Shown here one piece after another: positions 15,282-25,250 of a DNA stretch of 64,000 nucleotides (positions are counted from its first letter, which is position 1; every line of letters begins with the position of its first letter). The position numbers and the translations under genes are program-made. The notes beneath the pieces were generated by a model. That model was given only the letters and a program-made list of their open reading frames with translations. It searched no databases and was not told the DNA's origin. Source of the stretch: Myroides sp. WP-1 (GTDB lineage Bacteria > Bacteroidota > Bacteroidia > Flavobacteriales > Flavobacteriaceae); the NCBI RefSeq assembly GCF_014145635.1, contig NZ_JACHTC010000003.1, forward strand, positions 248,001 through 312,000. Direction: 5' to 3'.

Positions 15282-16802
15282 TTATCGCGGATTAGCTTCT
15301 AAACCATTTGAAATAGCCATGTCAGGTAACTGAATTTGACGACGATAATCGTCTTTTTTCAAAATTTCCTCTCTTGCACTACCTGCAATATTATAGTGAG
15401 TAACCTCAATATTAAAACGTTTAACGTCAAACCAACGTTGTCCTTCTAAGTTAGAGTCTCTTCTTCTTAAATCTACTAGAAAATCTAAGTACGCTTTTTG
15501 TGAACTAGATAAATTAGCAGCGTAAAATGGTTCCGTATTTTCAGTTGGAACATAATCCAAAATCATCTTCTCTGTAACCTTTCTTGAAGCCGTATCTTCT
15601 AAAGTATGTTTCTTCACCCAAGTATTGATCATTGTTAAAGCATCACCTAACTGATTTGCACCAATTAAAGCTTCAATACGATCCAAATACAACATATCAT
15701 TTGAGAACAATACAATATTTGTATATCTATATCCTGTTTGATTTGTTGGATCCGTAACCTCAAAAGTTCTATTGAATTTACCTAAACCAATAAACATTTT
15801 ACTACCTGTATAACCATACTCACCGTAATTCCATTGTTTTTTATATGGATGTGAATCACCGCTAAATAAATATTCTGTAGCAGCTTTTGTAGTGAATGAA
15901 TATCTATATCCTGTATTATATGCAATACCAGACATAACACTCGCAACTAATAAATTACTCACTGTTTCCGCTTTTGCATATTCTACTTGCGTAATATCAG
16001 GACCAATTGACTGATAATAATTGTAATCACGTAAAGACGAACCGTCTAATTTCAAATCTGCGCTATACTCTAGTGCTTTATTGAAATCTCCTTTAAATAC
16101 ATAAAACTTAGTAGCAAACGCTTTAGCAGATGCTGGAGTAAAGTGATATTTTGAAGTTGCATTAGAACGTTCTAAAAACTTAATCAAGCTCATTCCTTCT
16201 TCAATATCAGCCTCAATCATGTCATATACTTCTTGAACTGTATTTCTCTCGTATTTTGGTAGCAATTCTTTTTCAACTACCTTCATATAAGGAACACCTA
16301 AATCACTAGAAGCTGTTACAGGATCATAGGCTTTACCAAATAAATTAACTAGCATAAAATGTGCATAGGCTCTTGCGATTAAAGCTTCACCCATATAACC
16401 TTTTAACTTTTTTAATTCAGCTGTTTTGCCTTTAGCCTCTAAATCTTCAATAAGCTCTAAAGCCGCCTCATAAGCTGTATTAGCTTGTGATATAGCATTA
16501 TAAGAAGAAAACCAATAATATGAAGGTGAATCTTGAGATTCTGAACGAATATTTTCCCAAAAAAACGCTTCCGTATTTGATAAGTTCTCTAAAGTAATAT
16601 TTTCACTATCTACAGCATTGTCACTCATGATATTAGCAAACTCATAATGAGTTCCTTTTGCATAAGCCAAAGTCACAACCTCACCAACTTTATCAACAGA
16701 ATCAATTTTTGTTCTATTATCTGGTGCTTCATCTAAGAAGCCACTACAGTTAACAAAAAACAATCCTATTAATAATCCTATTCCAATATTTATTTTTTTC
16801 AT
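15282..16802 (-). CDS. SusD/RagB family outer-membrane lipoprotein
   Basis: A 506-residue lipoprotein (cysteine C19 in FFVNCSGFLDEAPDN, the SusD-typical start). The helical TPR-like scaffold is seen in SYNAISQANTAYEAALELIE (read in two halves SYNAISQANT and AYEAALELIE) and ARAYAHFMLVNLFGKAYDP; the C-terminal part has LRRRDSNLEGQRWFDVKRFN, in which the R-x2-E-G-x-R-W-x-D-x-K-R pattern is a SusD hallmark. SusD proteins form a lid over the SusC barrel and capture the ligand at the cell surface. The gene lies 13 bases downstream of susC-type, so the two proteins should form one complex. Confidence 0.96.
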   Translation of the reverse strand: MKKINIGIGLLIGLFFVNCSGFLDEAPDNRTKIDSVDKVGEVVTLAYAKGTHYEFANIMSDNAVDSENITLENLSNTEAFFWENIRSESQDSPSYYWFSSYNAISQANTAYEAALELIEDLEAKGKTAELKKLKGYMGEALIARAYAHFMLVNLFGKAYDPVTASSDLGVPYMKVVEKELLPKYERNTVQEVYDMIEADIEEGMSLIKFLERSNATSKYHFTPASAKAFATKFYVFKGDFNKALEYSADLKLDGSSLRDYNYYQSIGPDITQVEYAKAETVSNLLVASVMSGIAYNTGYRYSFTTKAATEYLFSGDSHPYKKQWNYGEYGYTGSKMFIGLGKFNRTFEVTDPTNQTGYRYTNIVLFSNDMLYLDRIEALIGANQLGDALTMINTWVKKHTLEDTASRKVTEKMILDYVPTENTEPFYAANLSSSQKAYLDFLVDLRRRDSNLEGQRWFDVKRFNIEVTHYNIAGSAREEILKKDDYRRQIQLPDMAISNGLEANPR

Positions 16803-16815
16803 AATCTAAACAAAT

Positions 16816-19800
16816 TTAAAATCCAACATTTAACGTTAATGTATATTGGCTAGTAACTGGCATTGCAACACCTCCACTTTGGAAGAATTCAGGATCTTGA
16901 CCATTTAACTTTTTATCTGAATAGATTAACCATGGATTTGTAGCCATAGCTCTTAAAGAAAAGTTAGTAAATCCAATTTTCTTCTTAAAGTACTCAGGGA
17001 ATTCATAAGAAACAGAAATGTTTTTCAATCTCACGAAATCTCCTTTTGCTATTCTAGCTGTAGAATAGTTATAAGCATTGTAAGCTACAGCTAAGCTAGA
17101 AGCACCGTAGTTTCCTAACTGAGTTATGTCTGTAATTACTGGAATGTCAGTTCTAAGTTCATCGCCTGCAATCATCCAACGATCGTTCATATCTTTAGAG
17201 AACACATCTAGATCTGAATAAGACGAAGAGAACATAGGGTTTAATCTAACTTTGTTTCCACCTGAAGCTACAAAGAATAAGTTAACGCTCCAGTTTTTGT
17301 ATGTAAATGTATTAGAGAAACCTAATGTTTTATTTGGTTCTGAAGAACCTTCATATTTCAAATAATCAGTAATATTTTGAGAATCTTGGAAGTTAGCACC
17401 AGTAACGTTATCAGTTTCTCCATTAGCCATAATAAAAGTTGGTAAACCTTCATTATTTAATCCTGTAAATTGGTAAGAGTATAAACTGTTACGTGGTTTT
17501 CCAACAACGTTTCCTCCAACACCTTGAACTAAGTCAATAACTCTAGCTCTATTTTGCAAACTTGTAATTTCTTGTTTGAAAACTGAAGCATTGATTGTAG
17601 AAGTCCATCTAAAGTCTTCTGATTTGATATTTGTTGTAGTAATACCAAACTCAAGACCTTTTAATTTCATATCTGCGTTATTTCCTAATTTTTGTTGCTC
17701 ACCACCAACACCACTTGTACGTACAATATCGATCAAGTCGAATGCATTTCTTTGGTATGCATCAAAAGCAAGTTGAACTCTGTTATTGAACAATCCTAAA
17801 TCAAAACCTACGTTAAGTTCATATTGTTTTTCCCAAGTTAAATCAGCATTTTGTAAAGCTTCGATTTCTAATCCGTTCTCGCGATTTCCTTGTAAATTAC
17901 GGTAAGGGATTCTACTTCTATAAATAGCAGCAGAGTTTGTAGCTGGTCCTGCATTAGCAGTTAAACCATAAGAAGCTCTTAATGATAAATTACTAATTGT
18001 CTCGTTATCAATTAAGAATTTCTCTTGTTTCACATTCCATTTCCCAGCAACAGTCCAAGTTGGCAACCATCTTGAAGATGAAGAATCACCTTGTCTGTTA
18101 GATCCGTCATAACGACCTGTTACAGCGATTGTATATCTGTTATCAAATGTATATCCGATACGTGAAAAGAAAGCTAATGTACGTTCTCTTTCTTCAGCAA
18201 ATGTAAAATACTGACCTCCATTATCGATCAATTTTTCTAATGCAGTCATGTTAGGATAAGAAGTTAACCCTCTATCATACTGTACACCATGAGATAAAAA
18301 GTAGTCATTACTACGGTTTACAACTCTCATCTCAGTACCACCAAATACATCAAGTTCATGTTTATCATTAAACACGTCATTGTATGTAAAACTATTTCTC
18401 AAGTAGAATGACGTTAAGTCATTTGTAAAGTTTCTGCGCATACCTCCATTTGGCATAACAGCAACTCCAGGTTTATTTGGATCGTTTGGATCTTTATATA
18501 AATAAATATTTTGATCTCTTTCTACCGTATTAGTTGCCGCATTGTAAGCAGCAATTACGTTAGATGTTTCTGTCAAACTGTGTACACGTTTTGTTGCAGC
18601 ATAACGAGCAGCTCCATTTACATTATACGTAACTTTAGGAGAAATCTTGTAATCTGCATCGATTTGGAAACGAATATCTTTTACATCAATATCCATATAG
18701 TTAGATTCTAACTCATTTAAGATATTGAAATCCGCCCAGTTACTTCTGTGAAATTCATAATCACCATTATCTGTATAAGGACGTAATGTTCTACTTGTAT
18801 TTAACGCGTAGCTAAATGGGTTAATATCAAAATCACGAGATACTGCTCCATTTACAACGTCAACTTCTCCATCATATGTACCAGGCGCTTTTTGATCACG
18901 CACCGATCCATTTACTGAAAGAGCTAAAGTAAATCTATCATTGATAAAGAATGTATTCTTTAAGTTCATTGTCAAACGGTGAACTTTATCAGCAACTGTC
19001 CATCCTGGATCAGCAAAATATCCTACTGAAGCAAAGTATGCATTATTCTTACCTCCTCCAGAGAAACTCAATGAGTGACTTTGAGAAATTGCAGGTCTGA
19101 ATAATGTTTTAAACCAATTTGTATTAGCTAATTCATGTTTTTGTAAGAATGTATTTTTTCCTACTCTATCATTGATATACTGAAATTTATCCTCTTCTGA
19201 GTCGTAGTTATTTACTCCTCTATAGTACATATTATAAACACCACCATATCTACCATTTAAAGAGTTTGGATATGTAATATGTCCTTTTTTCTCTAACTCT
19301 TGATAAACGTCCATTGTTTGTTGAGAATTCATAATATCGTAACGTCCATAGTTAGGAACTGTACGTACAGTATTCTCCATTGAGTATGAAATAGCTAAAG
19401 GGCTTTCTTTACGACCTGATTTTGTAGTAATAACTACAACCCCGTTCATCGCACGAGATCCGTAGATAGCAGTAGCAGAAGCATCTTTTAAGATATCGAT
19501 ACTTTGAACATCATCCGCGTTTAATCCTGCAATCGCAGAACTCAATAACGTTTCTGAGTTACCTGAAGCTAAATCTTCGAAAGATACGTTTACGATATCT
19601 TCTTGCACCACACCATCAATAACCCATAAAGGTTTTGTATCTCCCATAATAGAAGAAGCACCACGTACAGTAATTTTAGGAGCAGCTCCGAAAGTACCCG
19701 TAACGTTTTGTACTGTTACACCCGCAGCTTTCCCTTCAATCATTCTACTTACGTCTGTAACACCATCAACTTTTAACTCTTTAGCTTCGATACGGCTTAC

Positions 19801-20172
19801 CGCACCAGCTTCTTTACGTTTTGATAAAGTTTGGTACCCGGTATTAATAACTACCTCTTGCATCACTGCGCTGTCGTCTTTTAAAACAACGTTTACAACA
19901 CTAGCTTTACCAACTTTTTTCTCAACTGTAACTGTCCCTACAAACTGGAATACTAAAACAGCATTCTCATCTTTTACGTTAATAGAGTAGTTACCGTCAA
20001 AATCGGTACCAACACCCTCTTGGGTTCCTTTAATTAACACACTAGCTCCTGGCAGACCTAACCCGTCTTCACCAGTAACTTGTCCTGTAACCTTTCTACT
20101 TTGTGCAAACCCCTCATTTACCATTAGTAAGGCGGCTATAACAAAGAAGAAATGAAGTACAATTTTCCTCAT
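16816..20172 (-). CDS. SusC/RagA family TonB-linked outer-membrane protein
   Basis: A 1118-residue protein: signal peptide at 1-24 (ending EGFAQ), a carboxypeptidase-regulatory-like domain at about 26-100 (KVTGQVTGEDGLGLPGASV, then GTDFDGNYSI), a plug domain at about 110-255 with SusC signatures (VVINTGYQTLSKRKEAGAVS and DILKDASATAIYGSRAMNGV) and a C-terminal barrel ending in NVGF. It moves a ligand captured by the SusD partner into the periplasm using TonB energy. The partners (HExxH lipoprotein, DUF4302) suggest a ligand processed by a metallohydrolase rather than a glycan; no glycoside hydrolase lies nearby. No sigma/anti-sigma pair is adjacent, so its control is not visible. Confidence 0.96.
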   Translation of the reverse strand: MRKIVLHFFFVIAALLMVNEGFAQSRKVTGQVTGEDGLGLPGASVLIKGTQEGVGTDFDGNYSINVKDENAVLVFQFVGTVTVEKKVGKASVVNVVLKDDSAVMQEVVINTGYQTLSKRKEAGAVSRIEAKELKVDGVTDVSRMIEGKAAGVTVQNVTGTFGAAPKITVRGASSIMGDTKPLWVIDGVVQEDIVNVSFEDLASGNSETLLSSAIAGLNADDVQSIDILKDASATAIYGSRAMNGVVVITTKSGRKESPLAISYSMENTVRTVPNYGRYDIMNSQQTMDVYQELEKKGHITYPNSLNGRYGGVYNMYYRGVNNYDSEEDKFQYINDRVGKNTFLQKHELANTNWFKTLFRPAISQSHSLSFSGGGKNNAYFASVGYFADPGWTVADKVHRLTMNLKNTFFINDRFTLALSVNGSVRDQKAPGTYDGEVDVVNGAVSRDFDINPFSYALNTSRTLRPYTDNGDYEFHRSNWADFNILNELESNYMDIDVKDIRFQIDADYKISPKVTYNVNGAARYAATKRVHSLTETSNVIAAYNAATNTVERDQNIYLYKDPNDPNKPGVAVMPNGGMRRNFTNDLTSFYLRNSFTYNDVFNDKHELDVFGGTEMRVVNRSNDYFLSHGVQYDRGLTSYPNMTALEKLIDNGGQYFTFAEERERTLAFFSRIGYTFDNRYTIAVTGRYDGSNRQGDSSSSRWLPTWTVAGKWNVKQEKFLIDNETISNLSLRASYGLTANAGPATNSAAIYRSRIPYRNLQGNRENGLEIEALQNADLTWEKQYELNVGFDLGLFNNRVQLAFDAYQRNAFDLIDIVRTSGVGGEQQKLGNNADMKLKGLEFGITTTNIKSEDFRWTSTINASVFKQEITSLQNRARVIDLVQGVGGNVVGKPRNSLYSYQFTGLNNEGLPTFIMANGETDNVTGANFQDSQNITDYLKYEGSSEPNKTLGFSNTFTYKNWSVNLFFVASGGNKVRLNPMFSSSYSDLDVFSKDMNDRWMIAGDELRTDIPVITDITQLGNYGASSLAVAYNAYNYSTARIAKGDFVRLKNISVSYEFPEYFKKKIGFTNFSLRAMATNPWLIYSDKKLNGQDPEFFQSGGVAMPVTSQYTLTLNVGF

Positions 20173-20606
20173 GTTTTATTAATTTTAAATTGTTTAACAA
20201 ACAAATAACAAAAAATCGACATATGCTAATTTTATGTTATTTTTTTACAATCTGAAAAAGTTAAAAAATGTACCGCCTTGTTTTGCAAGCAATTACACGA
20301 CTACGTCTTAAAACCCAATCATAGCACGCAATATACAGCTTATCACAGCGAATAACAAAGTCTTAAAATATTGCACTATAAATAAAAAAAAGGAGTTAAC
20401 AAAACTAAAAGAAATACAAGTATCAAATAAAAATAGAAATTAAGTTAACAATAACTATAAAAAATATTAGAGCTGACTATTTTTCTTAAAAAAACATTTA
20501 ACACAATTCAATTTTAATAGTATAAAATTCAACGATTACACAAGGGCAAAAAAAAAGATCGGCAACTGCCGATCTTTTTTTTTTGTATGCAAATAGGTAT
20601 CAAACC
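20173..20606. other. Leader region of the SusC operon and terminator of mscL
   Basis: A 434-base, very AT-rich gap. The right end holds the mscL terminator (20553-20582). The rest should carry the promoter and leader of the SusC operon, but I find no convincing TTG/TAnnTTTG pair and no small gene. Confidence 0.5.
20553..20582 (-). terminator. Terminator after mscL
   Basis: AAAGATCGGCA and TGCCGATCTTT form an 11-bp stem with a 2-3 base loop, flanked by A and T runs of eight or more. It lies 25 bases after the mscL stop and could also end leftward-opposite transcription. Confidence 0.93.
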
Positions 20607-21053
20607 TTATTTTCCTTGATTTTTCAACAAATCTCTGATTTCCGCCAACAAATCTTCTTGCGTTGGTGCTGGTGGTCCTGCTGGTTCTGGTTCTGCCGCA
20701 GCTGCTTCTTTCTTTCTCAATTGGTTAATTCCTTTTACCATGATAAATACACACAGCGCTAACAATGTAAAGTTAATTACCTCCGTAATAAAACTACCGT
20801 AAGCAAAAATAACGTTTCCGTCAACACCTCTTGCCGCAGCTAATGGCGCACCGTCAGGAGCCTCTCCTTTTAATACTACATACATATTAGTAAAATCTGG
20901 CGTTCCAATAATTGCAGAAACTATAGGCATAATAACATCATTCACGATACTTGTAACGATTTTACCAAATGCCCCTCCAATGATAACCCCTACTGCTAGG
21001 TCCATTACATTGCCTTTTACAGCAAATTCTTTAAATTCTTTTAAAAATCCCAT
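20607..21053 (-). CDS. mscL: Large-conductance mechanosensitive channel MscL
   Basis: A 148-residue protein from the ATG at 21053 ([15 protein letters not shown]); an upstream TTG would add ten residues not found in the family. The first helix [20 protein letters not shown] lines the pore, and the second membrane helix is [18 protein letters not shown]. The C-terminal bundle has an Ala/Pro/Glu-rich insert, then [15 protein letters not shown]-like sequence. MscL opens at near-lytic membrane tension and releases solutes on osmotic downshock. The periplasmic loop (about 52-85) is long and Gly/Ala/Asp-rich. Confidence 0.97.
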   Translation of the reverse strand: MGFLKEFKEFAVKGNVMDLAVGVIIGGAFGKIVTSIVNDVIMPIVSAIIGTPDFTNMYVVLKGEAPDGAPLAAARGVDGNVIFAYGSFITEVINFTLLALCVFIMVKGINQLRKKEAAAAEPEPAGPPAPTQEDLLAEIRDLLKNQGK

Positions 21054-21117
21054 AGTTAAATTTTTATTGATTGGTTTTAACAAAAATACTTATTTTATTC
21101 TAAAAAAAAACTTTTTT

Positions 21118-23562
21118 TTACTCTTCAAAGAAAATTCTTTTAACTCTTTGAGATACACTTGTTATAATCTCATATGGTATTGTTTCTATAGCCCTTGCAA
21201 TAATTGTCGTAGGAAGGTTTTCTCCAAAAATCACCACCTCATCTCCTTCTTTGCAATCAATTTGAGTAACATCGACCATTAGCATATCCATACAAATCGA
21301 ACCAGTTATGGGAGCTTTCTGATTTTGGATTAAAACATATCCTCCTTTACTTCCCCATAAACGGTGAACTCCATCGGCGTATCCAATAGGAACTGTTGCT
21401 ATTTTAGTTGATTGAACTGCTCTAAAACGTCGGCCATACCCTACACTCTCGCCTGCATCAATTTCTTTCACCTGCATGATACGCGTCTTTAATGTTCCCA
21501 CATTTTGTAGACACGACATTTCCTCTTTGTCATTTCCTATTCCGTACAATCCTATTCCCAATCGAACCATATCCATTTGATAGGCTGAAAAATTATAAAT
21601 CCCTGATGTATTCAAAATATGCAAAATCGGATCAATATGCAATTGCTCCTTAATATAGATACTGTTTTTTTGAAAGTGCATTATTTGGGCTAAAGTAAAA
21701 TCGCGATACTCTTCCATATCACTAGATGACAAATGGGAGAAGATTGATTTTACTTCTAATGCATTGGTGTGTTTTAAAATTGCAATCAATTCATCTAGTT
21801 CTTCTGTCGTAAAACCGTGACGATGCATTCCTGTTTCTACCTTAATATGTATCGGATATTGATAGGCATTTTTTTCGCGTACAAGTTGAAGAAAGGCACG
21901 CAGCTCTCGAATCGAATAAATCTCCGGTTCTAAATCATACGCCAACATCGTAGAAAAAGCGCCAATCTCAGGATTCATCACAATGATATTCATTTTAATC
22001 CCTGCTTTTCGCAAAGCAATTCCTTCATCTGCAAAAGCAACTCCTAAATAGTTTACTTTTTCATGCTCTAGCAATTTGGCAATTTCAACACTACCGTGTC
22101 CATAGCCAAAAGCTTTAACCATTACCATAGTCTTTGTTTCGGCTTTGAGTTTAGAACGATAAAAGTTTAAATTATTTCGAATCGCAGTCAGGTTAACTTC
22201 TAATACGGTTTCATGCGTTTTTTCTTCTAACAAGCTGACAATTTTATCGAAGCGAAACCCTCTTGCTCCTTTGATTAAAATTGTCTCTTCTGTAAATTCA
22301 TCCACAGCTACTTTCTGCAAGAATTCATCAGTAGACGAAAATGTTCGCACTGCAGCAGAGTCGCCCATGTACTGACTTATTTCTTCTCCAATACAAATTA
22401 CTTTGCCAATGTGATAGCTTATCAACAATTGTTTGGCTTGTTGATACAATTCAGCTGGTGCTAAACCACTGTGAAAAATATCTGATAGGATTACCGTTTT
22501 ATTAAGGTTACTTCGATGTTTTTCTAAGAAATCTAGAGCAATGCTCAGTGATTGAAAATCGGAACTATAGGCATCGTCAATAATAGAACAGTTGTTAATT
22601 CCAGTTTTCACTTGTAAACGCAATTCAACCGCATATAACTTTTTGATGCGCGCCTGTATTGTGTCAATACTGTATTGCATAGTGAGCATCGTCAGGATAC
22701 AGGTCATACAATTTTGTACTGCAAATGAATCTGTAAAAGGGAGTTCTACTGTAAAAGTTTCTACCTTATTATATATAAGAATTAATTCACCCGCCTGCAT
22801 CTTTCCGTATAAGTCTGCCCCTGAATCAGTTAAACTCCAACTTATATAGGTAGAGGATGAAGGTACAGCCGCAAGAATTCGCTCGTCTTTTTCGCCAATT
22901 ATCGTTGGGGTATCAGCGAATAATTGCATCTTTTCTCGAATCTTCTGCTCTTCACTTTCAAATCCATCTTGATGTTCACTGGTAAGAGCCGTTATAATAC
23001 CAATTGTAGGTTGCACAATTGGCTGTAAAAATTTCATTTCATCAACTGTAGAAATTCCGACTTCGAACAGACCAATCGTATGTTGTTCCGTCATGCCAAA
23101 AACCGACAGTGGAACTCCTGTTTGCGAATTGTAACTCTTGGGACTTTTGATGATGGAATACTCCTTACTCAACAGAAAATTCAACCATTCTTTAACTACG
23201 GTCTTCCCTCTGCTTCCGGTAATTCCTATAACGGGAATATCATATTTTGACCTATTCCACGCAGCAGCTTGCTGCAAGGCTTGTAACGTATTTTGAACTA
23301 CAAAATACGTTACTCCCTCTTGCTCTATAATTTTTGTACGATCTGATACTACAAAATAGCGTATTCCTGACTGAATGAGTTCTTCAATATACGCATGACC
23401 GTTGTGATTTTGTCCAACTAATGCAAAGAATAAAGTTGTACGATCATTTAACAGGCTTCTACTGTCAACAGAAACGCGGTTAATTTCGAAATGCGTTTCT
23501 CCTTTATTTCCAACTACCTCAGCTTGCAAGTACGAAGTGAAGTTCGCAGTATCAATATTCAT
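21118..23562 (-). CDS. Bifunctional MurF-type ligase / alanine racemase
   Basis: An 814-residue fusion known in Bacteroidota. Residues 1 to about 450 are UDP-MurNAc-tripeptide:D-Ala-D-Ala ligase, with the ATP loop GITGSRGKT at 113-121. Residues from about 455 are a fold-III alanine racemase, with the PLP lysine in MVMVKAFGYGHG, KVETGMHRHGF, and the C-terminal YADGVHRLWG and GSICMDMLMVDVT segments. One polypeptide thus links L-to-D-alanine conversion with addition of D-Ala-D-Ala to the wall precursor, although the D-Ala-D-Ala ligase step lies elsewhere. The DsrE-like gene lies 55 bases upstream. Confidence 0.95.
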   Translation of the reverse strand: MNIDTANFTSYLQAEVVGNKGETHFEINRVSVDSRSLLNDRTTLFFALVGQNHNGHAYIEELIQSGIRYFVVSDRTKIIEQEGVTYFVVQNTLQALQQAAAWNRSKYDIPVIGITGSRGKTVVKEWLNFLLSKEYSIIKSPKSYNSQTGVPLSVFGMTEQHTIGLFEVGISTVDEMKFLQPIVQPTIGIITALTSEHQDGFESEEQKIREKMQLFADTPTIIGEKDERILAAVPSSSTYISWSLTDSGADLYGKMQAGELILIYNKVETFTVELPFTDSFAVQNCMTCILTMLTMQYSIDTIQARIKKLYAVELRLQVKTGINNCSIIDDAYSSDFQSLSIALDFLEKHRSNLNKTVILSDIFHSGLAPAELYQQAKQLLISYHIGKVICIGEEISQYMGDSAAVRTFSSTDEFLQKVAVDEFTEETILIKGARGFRFDKIVSLLEEKTHETVLEVNLTAIRNNLNFYRSKLKAETKTMVMVKAFGYGHGSVEIAKLLEHEKVNYLGVAFADEGIALRKAGIKMNIIVMNPEIGAFSTMLAYDLEPEIYSIRELRAFLQLVREKNAYQYPIHIKVETGMHRHGFTTEELDELIAILKHTNALEVKSIFSHLSSSDMEEYRDFTLAQIMHFQKNSIYIKEQLHIDPILHILNTSGIYNFSAYQMDMVRLGIGLYGIGNDKEEMSCLQNVGTLKTRIMQVKEIDAGESVGYGRRFRAVQSTKIATVPIGYADGVHRLWGSKGGYVLIQNQKAPITGSICMDMLMVDVTQIDCKEGDEVVIFGENLPTTIIARAIETIPYEIITSVSQRVKRIFFEE

Positions 23563-23617
23563 TAGTTTGTCTTTATTTATTTCGACACAAAGGTAAAAAG
23601 AGTCGATCTTCTGACCG

Positions 23618-23980
23618 CTATAAATTACATTTAATATAGGCCCACCCTTCTTCTTGTTTTTCTATAATTGCTATTAATCCCGAAGGAACGTAAGCAACGT
23701 GCTCAAAAATATCCGCTTTGTCTATTTGACGCACGCGAATTGTATTTTCGCAAGCAAAGAACTGAACTCCTTTTTGCATCGCTTGTTTGAGGGCATCGCC
23801 TACCATTGTTTTTGTTTTTCTCACCATACCGATTGCCGGTCCATGAACTACTACATGGATTTCAACATCTTCGCCCCAGTGATTGCGCACATTCGTTACA
23901 TAGGTCATTAATGCGTTTTGCTCATTGATATTTTCTGTATTCATCTGAAAAACAACTCTATGTTTCTTTCCTGTATTCAT
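23618..23980 (-). CDS. DsrE family protein
   Basis: A 120-residue protein of the DsrE/F fold, with a conserved cysteine in QFFACENTIRVRQI near residue 78 and the VVHGPAIGMVRK strand-loop region. DsrE-like proteins carry sulfur as persulfides or are of unknown redox function. It is transcribed away from the thiosulfate-transporter genes to its right and is the first gene of the reactive-sulfur block by position; a link to that cluster is inferred from neighbourhood and from the cysteine only. Its stop lies 55 bases before murF-alr. Confidence 0.85.
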   Translation of the reverse strand: MNTGKKHRVVFQMNTENINEQNALMTYVTNVRNHWGEDVEIHVVVHGPAIGMVRKTKTMVGDALKQAMQKGVQFFACENTIRVRQIDKADIFEHVAYVPSGLIAIIEKQEEGWAYIKCNL

Positions 23981-24180
23981 AATTGTACTCGTTTAGTTTT
24001 TGTCTTTTTGTTGATTAATTATAAAGCTACTAAATCCTTTTTCATTATCCGATATTTTCCTTCGTTTTTTACAACATTTATACTCTATTTTCTAGAATTA
24101 AGGTTTAGTGTATCAAAAGTTACTTTACGGTTGCAAAATAATATAGACATTTGTTCCATACGAAAATTAATAAACTTGTT

Positions 24181-24744
24181 ATGATGCATTGGATTTACGA
24201 GCCTTGGCCTTGGTATATTGGTGGTATTTTTATCGCTACAACTTTAGTATTACTCTTATTTATGGGGAAAACTTTTGGTTTTTCTTCCAATTTAAGAACA
24301 ATGTGTTCCATGATGGGAGCTGGAAAAACATGCGATTTTTTCTGTTTCAATTGGAAAGCCCAAACGTGGAACTTGCTCTTCCTAGTCGGAACCATACTTG
24401 GTGGATTGATCGCCTATCACTTTCTAAGTGTAGATGGAGCTGCTATTCCGTTAGGGGAATCGACCGTTCAAAAACTGCATGATTTAGGCATAGAGAGCGC
24501 TGGTCAGGCTTACGTTCCTACGGAACTTTTTAGCAACGAATCTTTTTCTTCTTTCAAAACCATTCTTTTACTTCTACTTGCCGGTTTTTTTGTTGGTTTT
24601 GGATCGAGATATGCCGGTGGATGTACCTCTGGACACGCAATCTCAGGCTTGAGTAACTTTCAACTGCCATCTCTCATCGCGATTATTGGCTTTTTTATCG
24701 GTGGATTGATCATGGTACACCTAATTTTTCCACTTATCTTTTAA
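24181..24744 (+). CDS. YeeE/YedE thiosulfate-type transporter, N-terminal half protein
   Basis: A 188-residue membrane protein; an upstream in-frame ATG at 24151 would add a charged leader, so the start at 24181 (MMHWIYEPWPW) is preferred. It has about four to five helices and the YeeE signature cysteine in RYAGGCTSGHAISG. In YeeE/TsuA proteins such cysteines relay thiosulfate through the membrane. A second Cys pair, CSMMGAGKTCDFFCF, lies near the first loop. Together with the next gene it forms a split transporter (PmpA/PmpB type), where each gene provides half of the channel. Confidence 0.92.
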   Translation: MMHWIYEPWPWYIGGIFIATTLVLLLFMGKTFGFSSNLRTMCSMMGAGKTCDFFCFNWKAQTWNLLFLVGTILGGLIAYHFLSVDGAAIPLGESTVQKLHDLGIESAGQAYVPTELFSNESFSSFKTILLLLLAGFFVGFGSRYAGGCTSGHAISGLSNFQLPSLIAIIGFFIGGLIMVHLIFPLIF

Positions 24745-24754
24745 TGCTTACAAA

Positions 24755-25168
24755 ATGAAAAAAATAGCGTATTTATTGGTTGGTATCTTATTTGGTATTG
24801 GCATGTTTAAATCAGGTGCTGCCTCGTGGTTTAGAATTTATGAAATGTTTCAATTTGACAGCTTCCACATGTATGGAATCATGGGAACTGCGTTAACTCT
24901 TGCCGTCCTTGCTACACAGTACATCAAGAAAAAAAACAGCAAAGACTTTTCTGGTAATCCCATTGTATTCTCTCCAAAAGAAAAAAGCATTCCCCGTTAC
25001 TTACTTGGCGGTACTTTTTTTGGTCTTGGATGGGCGTTAGGTGGGGCTTGCCCTGGTCCGATGTTTGCCCTACTTGGGGCCGGTTTTTATCCAATCATCA
25101 TCGCTATTATCGGTGCACTATTGGGAACTTGGTTTTATGGACTAGTCAAAAAGTGGTTGCCACATTAA
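24755..25168 (+). CDS. YeeE/YedE-family transporter, second half protein (DUF6691 type)
   Basis: A 137-residue membrane protein with four predicted helices. It carries the second YeeE-type cysteine motif in GWALGGACPGPMFALLGAG. It starts 10 bases after the first half and is surely cotranscribed with it. The pair probably imports thiosulfate or a related sulfur species, to be handled by the CstB-like enzyme downstream. Split YeeE genes next to persulfide dioxygenases are known in many bacteria. Confidence 0.92.
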   Translation: MKKIAYLLVGILFGIGMFKSGAASWFRIYEMFQFDSFHMYGIMGTALTLAVLATQYIKKKNSKDFSGNPIVFSPKEKSIPRYLLGGTFFGLGWALGGACPGPMFALLGAGFYPIIIAIIGALLGTWFYGLVKKWLPH

Positions 25169-25250
25169 AAAAAAGCGCAGATCGGCTTCTATTTTTGATA
25201 CATAAACGCATTTAGAGTATCTTTAAATCCAAACAACTAGATGAGTTATT

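Noticed and set aside
21099-21117. A-run/T-run at 21.1 kb as the murF-alr terminator
   Set aside because: The pairing is A-T only, with no GC core, so it is too weak to be called a terminator.
21118-23562. MurF-alanine racemase fusion as a novel enzyme
   Set aside because: This fusion is known in Bacteroidota, so it is annotated but not scored as new.
23563-23617. Operon link between the DsrE-like gene and murF-alr
   Set aside because: They share strand with a 55-base gap, but functions differ and there is no overlap or shared signal that would show cotranscription.
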